Positions 58,340 through 64,000 of a DNA stretch of 64,000 bases are shown piece by piece. How positions within the stretch are numbered: the stretch's first letter is position 1; each line of letters starts with the position of its first letter. The position numbers and the translations under genes were made by a program. The notes under the pieces are model-generated. The model was not told the origin of the DNA and searched no databases. It was given only the letters and a program-made list of their open reading frames with translations. Origin of the DNA: Scilla litardierei (taxonomy: Eukaryota; Streptophyta; Magnoliopsida; Asparagales; Asparagaceae). The stretch is taken from contig JAULAV010003347.1 in the NCBI GenBank assembly GCA_030789695.1, positions 44,589-108,588 on the forward strand, in the 5' to 3' direction.

Positions 58340-59738
58340 ATGGACGAAAGGTCGAATCCCTTACCTGCCCTTACCCTGTTTTTTCTTCTTGAATTTTGTC
58401 TCGTCTCTGTAGGTTTGGTCGGACAAGAATACCACGTTGAACCAGGTATGCGGGAGGCACTTGAAGCTTCCATCCGAGAAATTGAAAAGGATGTGTCTTT
58501 CCCTCAAACGAGTCCTTTGAAAGGTGGAACAATTGAAGCTTCCAAGGGCCTATCCCTGGTGGTTCATGAAGCTCCCCAGTCAACTCAACTGCTGAATAGG
58601 AAGAAGAAGAACCTCTCGGCTAAAGTCGAGAAGGTCGAGACCAAGAAGAAGAAGCCGGGGTGAAAACTTGTCATTGTCGACTTAGATTCGTCTGAGTCAA
58701 ATGACGCCATTATCCTGCCAGTGGCCCGGGACAAGATCAGGAGTCTGAATAAGATCAAACTCCAGAGCGAGGTCAGGATCCCCTTCTAGAGAAAACTTCA
58801 GGGGAGTCATCCTCCTCTCAAGGGCCACTTCTATGTGAAGATTTCTGGCCCTGGGGAGGTTTATTTCCTCAGGGTTCACTGGCCGAGGACATTTCCTCCG
58901 AGTTTAGGTCGATCCTACTAGAGGATAGATCACCCCAAGACCCGGTCGAATGTTCCGAAGAAGAGCTTTTTGGGCGGGTTATTTGGCGGGAAAAAACGAA
59001 TCTGCTCTTTTGAAATTTGGGACGGCTGCTCGACTGGCCGAGAATTCGACCCTTCCTCCAGACATGGTCATCCTAGAGAGGGTCGATTATGAGAGGTTAA
59101 CCATAATCGAAATCCACCAAAATCTCCAGGTAAGGATTATCCATATCCACTCTTTGCTCGAATCCAAGCATTGGAGTTGACACGCTTGCTTGTCTGCAGG
59201 ACTTATTTGCTAATATGGAGCTATGCCGCTACTCATTGGTAGTGACTAATTATGAAGCCACCCTGGCCAAGGAAATGAAGTGAGCAAATTCTGCCAAGAA
59301 GGCCGTCGATCAAGCGAAAGCCAAGATGAAGCGATGGAAGCTTTGCAATGACAAAAGTCTCGGGTGAAGCGACTCGAGCAAGAATTGGACGAATCTCATA
59401 CAAGGGAGGCTGCCTTTTCAATCGAAGCTGACGAGCAGATCCATAAGGAGATTGCTCTGAGGGAGGAAGCAGAGAAGAAGCTGCTCGAGGAAAGGAAAAG
59501 GTGGGAGGCTAGCGAAAACGAGATTCAAACTCGACCTCTCGCTAGCTCCCAAAAATTTAATGCGAGGGAGATCACAAAGAAAGCTGTTCAAGAATATAAG
59601 AACATATTGCCCGATCTGGATGAGTTGTATACAAGAGGCTTTGAGCGGTGTCGTCATGAGATAAAGGATCTATTTGCCGCTTTTGTAGCTAAGATCGACC
59701 AAGTTCCCGTTATTCTAGATGATGATGAAACCGGATAG
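58340..59738 (+). pseudogene. Extra ORF in antisense orientation to a Tat-type element, broken
   Basis: Plus-strand coding pieces inside minus-strand Tat sequence. 58340-58663 includes GLVGQEYHVEPGMREALEAS after a possible CTCTGTAG acceptor and ends in a Lys-rich cluster. Stops interrupt 58664-59360. 59364-59738 is open: KRLEQELDESHTREAAFSIE begins a long coiled coil, ending in FERCRHEIKDLFAAF and DDDETG. Antisense extra ORFs of unknown function between pol and the 3' LTR are established for Tat-lineage elements, and position and coiled-coil nature fit. At least three stops make it non-functional as it stands unless introns remove them. Confidence 0.5.
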
Positions 59739-60084
59739 TCCATTGGACGAAGTTGGTCAGGTCACGGCCATGGAGGTTGCCATCCCAGTCAATGAGGTCG
59801 TCGTCACGACAGGTGAAGTCGTTGATGTCGTTGCTTTAGAGGACCAGGGACATATCGCTTCGGTCGAGAGACCTTAAAATTTCCACATTCCCGTAGGTTT
59901 TTTTTGCAACGGGGGTGTAATTTTTGTAAAAGTGTGAAAAATGTATGATATTTACAAAATTTTCTTGTACCTCATCGTTTAAGGAGCATGAACATTCTTG
60001 TCACAGGTTGGCACCTTTCAATATGTCAAGCATCTGCCTATAACGAGGGTAGTGATTGAGTTATTGAACCATACTTTCTTAAAT

Positions 60085-61640
60085 CGTTGGAATACGGTAT
60101 GGCTCTTTTAAGCAGCGAGAGGAGTGACATCTCCACCCTATGTCCGACAACGATGGTAATTCAGTTGCGAGGGGCATGGCTCCTTCGTCTTGTAGCTGAC
60201 GACTATTTGTGTCGTTCAGTTGCAAGTAGAAGCACTTATGACCGATTTGAATGGTATCATTAGGTAACGAGGGGCATGTTCCCTTCAACTTACAGCCAAC
60301 GGTCACTTGATAGCGAGGGGCATGGCCTATTCGACTTATGGTCGACGACGAGTTGTCGTCAACGGTGAGGGGCGTGGCCCTTTCTACTTTGGGTCGACGA
60401 CGAAGGCGTCGTTCGGTTTGTAAGGGGGGAATGGCCCCTTCGCCTTACGGTCGACGATGATGGTCATTTGGTTGCGAGGGACATGGCCCATTCGTCTTAT
60501 GGCCGACGACTGCTCGGTAGCGAGGGTGGGTCATTCGGTTGTGAGGAGGTGGCCCCTTCGAATTATGACCAACGACGATGATGGGTCGTTCGGTTGTGAG
60601 GGGCATGGCCCCTTCTTCTTGCAGCCGACGACAAGGGCGTGTCGTTTGGTTGCGAGGAATCATGACCCCTTCGTCTTATGGCCGACGACAAAAGTGGGTC
60701 GTTCGGTTGCAAGAGACATGACCCCTTCGTCTTACGACTGACATTAACGGTGGGTTGTTCGGTTGCAAGGGAGTGGCCCCTTTGACTTATGATCGACGAA
60801 GATGGTGGGTCGTTCGGTTGTGAGAGGGTGTCACCTTCGTCTTACGGCCGACGACAACGGTGGGTCATTCGGTTATGATGGGGGTGGTCCCTTCGTCTTA
60901 CAACCAACGAAAAAGGTAGGTTGTTCGGTTGCGAGGGGGTGACCCCTTCGACTTACGACCGATGACGAGGGTGAGTCATTCAGTTGCGAGGGGCATGGCC
61001 CCTTCGTCTTACGACCAACGACATAGGCGGGTCATTTGGTTGCGAGGGGGTGGCCTCTTTGACTTACGACTGATGACAAATGTGTGTTGTTCGGTTGTGT
61101 GGGATGTCCCTTTTGTCTTATGGATGACGAAAAATATGGGTCATTCGGTTGTGAGGGGGTGTACCCTTCCTTTCGTCTTACGGTCGACGACAAAGGTGGG
61201 TCGTTCGATTGCAAGGGGATGGCCCCTTCGACTTACGATTAACGACAAAGATGGGCCGTTCGGTTGCGAGGGGGTGGCCCCTTTGACTTACGGTCGACGA
61301 CGATGGTTGGTTGTTTGGTTGTGAGGGGGTAGCCCCTTCGACTTATGGTCGACACCGATGGTTGTTCGGTTGCGAGGGGCATTGTCCCTTCGTCTTACGG
61401 CTGACGACAAAGGTGGGTTGTTTGGTTGCGAGGGGATGGCCTTCAGATTACAATCGACGACAAAGGTGGGTCGTTCAGATTGTGAGGGTCATGGCCCCTT
61501 CATCTTACGACTGATGACAAAAGTGGGTCGTTCGGTTGCGAGAGGGTGGTCCCGTCGACTTACGGCCGATGACAAAGGTGGGTCATTTGGTTGCGAGGGG
61601 GTGGCCCCTTCGACTTACGACAGACGACAATGGTCGTTCT
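60085..61640. repeat. Minisatellite, 55-58 bp units, about 27 copies
   Basis: Degenerate tandem units with TTCGGTTGCGAGGGG, GTGGCCCCTTCG, CTTACGGCCGACGAC and AAAGGTGGGTCG in fixed order; measured spacings between GGGTCGTT starts are 55-57 bp. The frames on both strands here are products of the repeat. It lies between gag and the antisense ORF of F, where pol would be expected. The same repeat, reversed, is at about 2638-2950 in element A. Confidence 0.9.
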
Positions 61641-61924
61641 CGTCATCTTTCATCAAGACAATCAGGACAGAGAGGATCTTGTCCATCCAAACTTTTTCTA
61701 GGAAACCTCATGAAAAACTCTTTTGAAGATAAACCGAGCATTGAGGGAATAATCTTCTCAAGACACAATAGTCACACATGACATTTGAAGTGAGCGTCTT
61801 TTTGAAAAATAAACTTTATTTATTCGAAAATCTTAAACATCTGATAAAAAGAAAATCATACAGGAGTTTTTATTTCTCCTTCTGTTGTTCACGCCTGATG
61901 CTACCTGATCTTATCTTGAAAGCT
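61641..61924. other. Unassigned AT-rich stretch between minisatellite and gag of F
   Basis: About 280 bp with no coding signal. On the minus strand it follows the gag stop directly. No protease motif is seen, so pol is missing rather than hidden. Confidence 0.6.
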
Positions 61925-63428
61925 TTAATCGACGACCTTGGTGACTGGTGACCCTATCATTGGTCCCTTGTTCTTCTGCTTTGAGGCTCCTTCTTTTGTT
62001 TGTGGGTTGTCACCAGACTTCTTCGGCTGACCACGCTTGACCAAGGTGTTAATCTCTTTCTTCAGAGTCCGACAATCATCAGTGTCATGGCCATGGTCGT
62101 CGTGGTACATGCAGAATTTCAGAGCATCTCTTTTTTCATACATGTTCTTTTATTTGGGAATATGTTCATTGACGAGTCCGTCGCATTGAGCATATGCCAG
62201 GACTTCTGCCTTGGGGGCATTCGACCTGATATAAGCATCATTAGCTGGGCACTCCTTACTTCGGGGACTCTTATCTCTTCGCCATCGGTCTCGTGGTTCC
62301 TGACATGAGTTTCCTCGAGGTCGTGCTTCTCTCCTTGTTTCTTCTTGGTGCTTAGGGGTGCCCTTGTTTTTTAGCAGCGGGTGCCTCTTCTAAGGTCATG
62401 AACCGATCCATCGTATTGAACAGCTCTTCGAAATTGCTTGGCGGATATTGATGCAGAGATTTCAGCAGATCTTCACTTCGAACCGCTTGTGTGAGTGCTC
62501 CAGTGATGGTAGCACCCGGAGTGTCTTCAACTTGTATCCTTTCTTCGTTGAAGCACTGAATAAAATCCCGGAGCGACTCTTTCTCGCCTTGCTCCAAAGT
62601 GAAAAGGTGAAATGATTTTCTCTTTGGGCATTGTCCTGCTATGAATTGCATGCAAAATATTTGAGACAAATTATCAAATGATCTGATGCTATCATCAGGT
62701 AATCTAATGTACCATTCATTTGTCGCCTTTATCAACGTGGCATGGAAGGCTCGGTAGAGATATGGCTCGTCAACTCCATGTAGCTCCATCACACTTTGAT
62801 ATCTGCGGACATGCTCCCATGGGTCACTCGTGCCATCATACATTTGCAAAGGTGTGATTTTGAACTTGGAGAGCCACGTGGCAGATGTGATGTTCTCCTT
62901 CAAAGGAGTATGCCAGTTAGCAAGAAGAACAAGTGGAACTCATTCCTCCCTGCGTCGCGGAGGTGAAGCGCTGGAGGACTGGATGTGGCTTACTTCACTC
63001 TCCTTTCTATTCTGTCCAGTCGTGGGTCCAGGGGGCTAAGATTTTGGTCCTGGGTGATGTGATCTTCACTTGATCAATAATACTGCGAGTAATTCGCCTG
63101 TTGTTGGAGGGCCCCAGACCCATAAGACGTCCGGAGGAGTGGTTGTTATTTACAAGCTTTCCCCTCTGTTGAGCTGTAGGAGTGTATTGAGATGTAGGTT
63201 GAATTGTCACTCAGGTCCTTGCTTGCCAGCCCTCTAGTTTTTGGGAGTAGCTCGCCCTCTGACTAGTGTTTGCGTCGGATTGGGGGGCTGCTCCTCGGCC
63301 AAATGTTGTGATTGGTCCATGTTTCGCTGACCAACATCGGCCAATACTGAGAGGCTGTCTTTGACCTGTTTAGCGAACTTGTCAAATTGCTCTTGAGTCA
63401 CCAAGTGTATGCTTGGCACCTTCGACAA
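61925..63428 (-). pseudogene. gag: Element F gag (Tat/Ogre-type Ty3/gypsy), broken
   Basis: Minus strand. 63428-63234 gives an N-terminal piece (VTQEQFDKFAKQVKDSL). 62903-62352 is the gag domain: WLSKFKITPLQMYDGTSDPWE, TNEWYIRLPDDSIRSFDNL, FHLFTLEQGEKESLRDF and SNFEELFNTMDRFM. After a stop and frame change, 62143-61925 has the single zinc knuckle typical of this lineage (CMYHDDHGHDTDDC) and TLKKEINTLVKRG. Stops near 62160 and 62350 and frame changes break it. The pieces are in the right order and spacing for one gag. Particle protein of a Tat element; no protease or RT follows. Confidence 0.8.
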
Positions 63429-63550
63429 AGATCTAGAATCTTTTGCGTCTTCATTTGAAGCGTTCTCGTTCGGACCAAGGATTTGTCCAGTGTGATCAGG
63501 TAGTCAACATGGCTTATTGGTAGCCTTGGGATGTAGACTGATGATTTCCC

Positions 63551-63568
63551 ACAGACGGTGCCAACTAT
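63551..63568 (-). promoter_or_regulatory. Element F primer-binding site
   Basis: On the minus strand TTGGCACCGTCTGTGGGAAA, close to the TGGCGCCGTCTGTGGGAA sequence characteristic of Tat-lineage elements, three bases after the LTR end. Primer tRNA not assigned. Confidence 0.65.
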
Positions 63569-64000
63569 TGACGAATGGGTTCTGATCAACAATAGATGGA
63601 ATTGGCGTGGACTCCTTTGTAGAGGTGGAGCCTCGTCAGCTGGTAACGTGGGACCCTCGGTTGGAAGAACCAGGGCTGATGAATGCTAAGCTGAGAGTGC
63701 TGAGCTGGAGCTCGATCGATCTCTCGGTCGAATGTAACGACTGTTCGTCCTTTCTGCTGGGTCGAGCCTCAAATGAACTGCACCGCAGGCAGAAGTTAGG
63801 GGGGTCGGATTTGGGCTCCGATCCAAATTCCATCCGATGCTTAAGTTAGTATTGGGCTTAAGAGAAGCTTGTGACTGTCAAGATCGACCTAAGGGGGGTT
63901 CGTCTCGAGTAAGTCACCTCAAGCATTTAGAGGAAGAATTTTAAGAGTGGGGAAGATAAATTTTTCAGAGTATCTAGTATTTCGTACCTCTGTAGTCTAT
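63569..64000 (-). repeat. Element F 5' LTR, truncated by window edge
   Basis: Plus-strand start TGACGAATGGG marks the LTR end next to the primer site. The rest continues beyond the window. No second copy was found in the window. Confidence 0.6.

Noticed and set aside
60085..61640. CRISPR-like regular repeats
   Set aside because: Units are contiguous and degenerate with no unique spacers, and the context is a plant retrotransposon.
60457..61726. Several overlapping frames of 70-130 codons on both strands
   Set aside because: They repeat with the 55-58 bp minisatellite unit and have no domain; they are products of the repeat.

Overview
The window is plant nuclear DNA, almost certainly from a flowering plant. 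It is made almost entirely of nested transposable elements. I see no intact host gene, tRNA, rRNA or CRISPR array. The plant assignment rests on Sirevirus-type Ty1/copia elements, chromodomain Ty3/gypsy (Tekay/Del-like) and Tat/Ogre-type gypsy elements, a CACTA transposon end and a Tourist-like TTA-flanked element. I cannot name the species.

Layout. Element A is a decayed Tekay-like gypsy element (1-36750; its 5' LTR is cut by the window edge). Its integrase is split by Sirevirus C1 (5651-33176, target duplication AGAAC). The 5' LTR of C1 is itself split twice: by the nearly intact Sirevirus C2 (6347-18720, duplication A[A/G]TTT) and by the non-coding gypsy-like element B (19613-27408, duplication ACTTG). 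A sits inside a CACTA transposon whose left end lies outside the window and whose right end is at 45677. The CACTA interior carries exon-like fragments and a second gypsy-like non-coding element, D (40458 to about 44607, minus strand). From about 46.3 kb to the end lie minus-strand Tat/Ogre fragments G and F. The gag of G is split by the large non-coding element E (47802-57496, minus strand, duplication TCTG[T/C]), and one LTR of E holds a Tourist-like element (55864-56968, duplication TTA). F has gag, a 55-58 bp minisatellite and an antisense extra reading frame, but no recognisable pol.

How the parts work together. C2 carries gag, a pol with a single nonsense codon, and an accessory frame (14306-16039). 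C1 keeps gag and a homologous accessory frame (29940-31103) but has no pol, so it would depend on a C2-like helper. In each Sirevirus a private short repeat occurs in the LTR and again just upstream of the accessory frame: CCGACTAG palindromes in C2, GGAGTCGACTACC in C1. The accessory proteins look nuclear (basic N-terminus, coiled coil, no visible membrane segment) rather than envelope-like. This pairing of accessory protein and element-specific repeat is the best candidate here for an undescribed system.

A, B, D and E share two cis signals: a hairpin with a compensatory base-pair change 18-20 nt upstream of the 3' LTR, and a conserved GGTGGCCYATRCAGGTC site at the primer-binding position that is not the usual initiator-Met sequence. 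B, D and E therefore look like non-autonomous relatives of the A lineage. D is the extreme case, with only about 160 bp between its LTRs.
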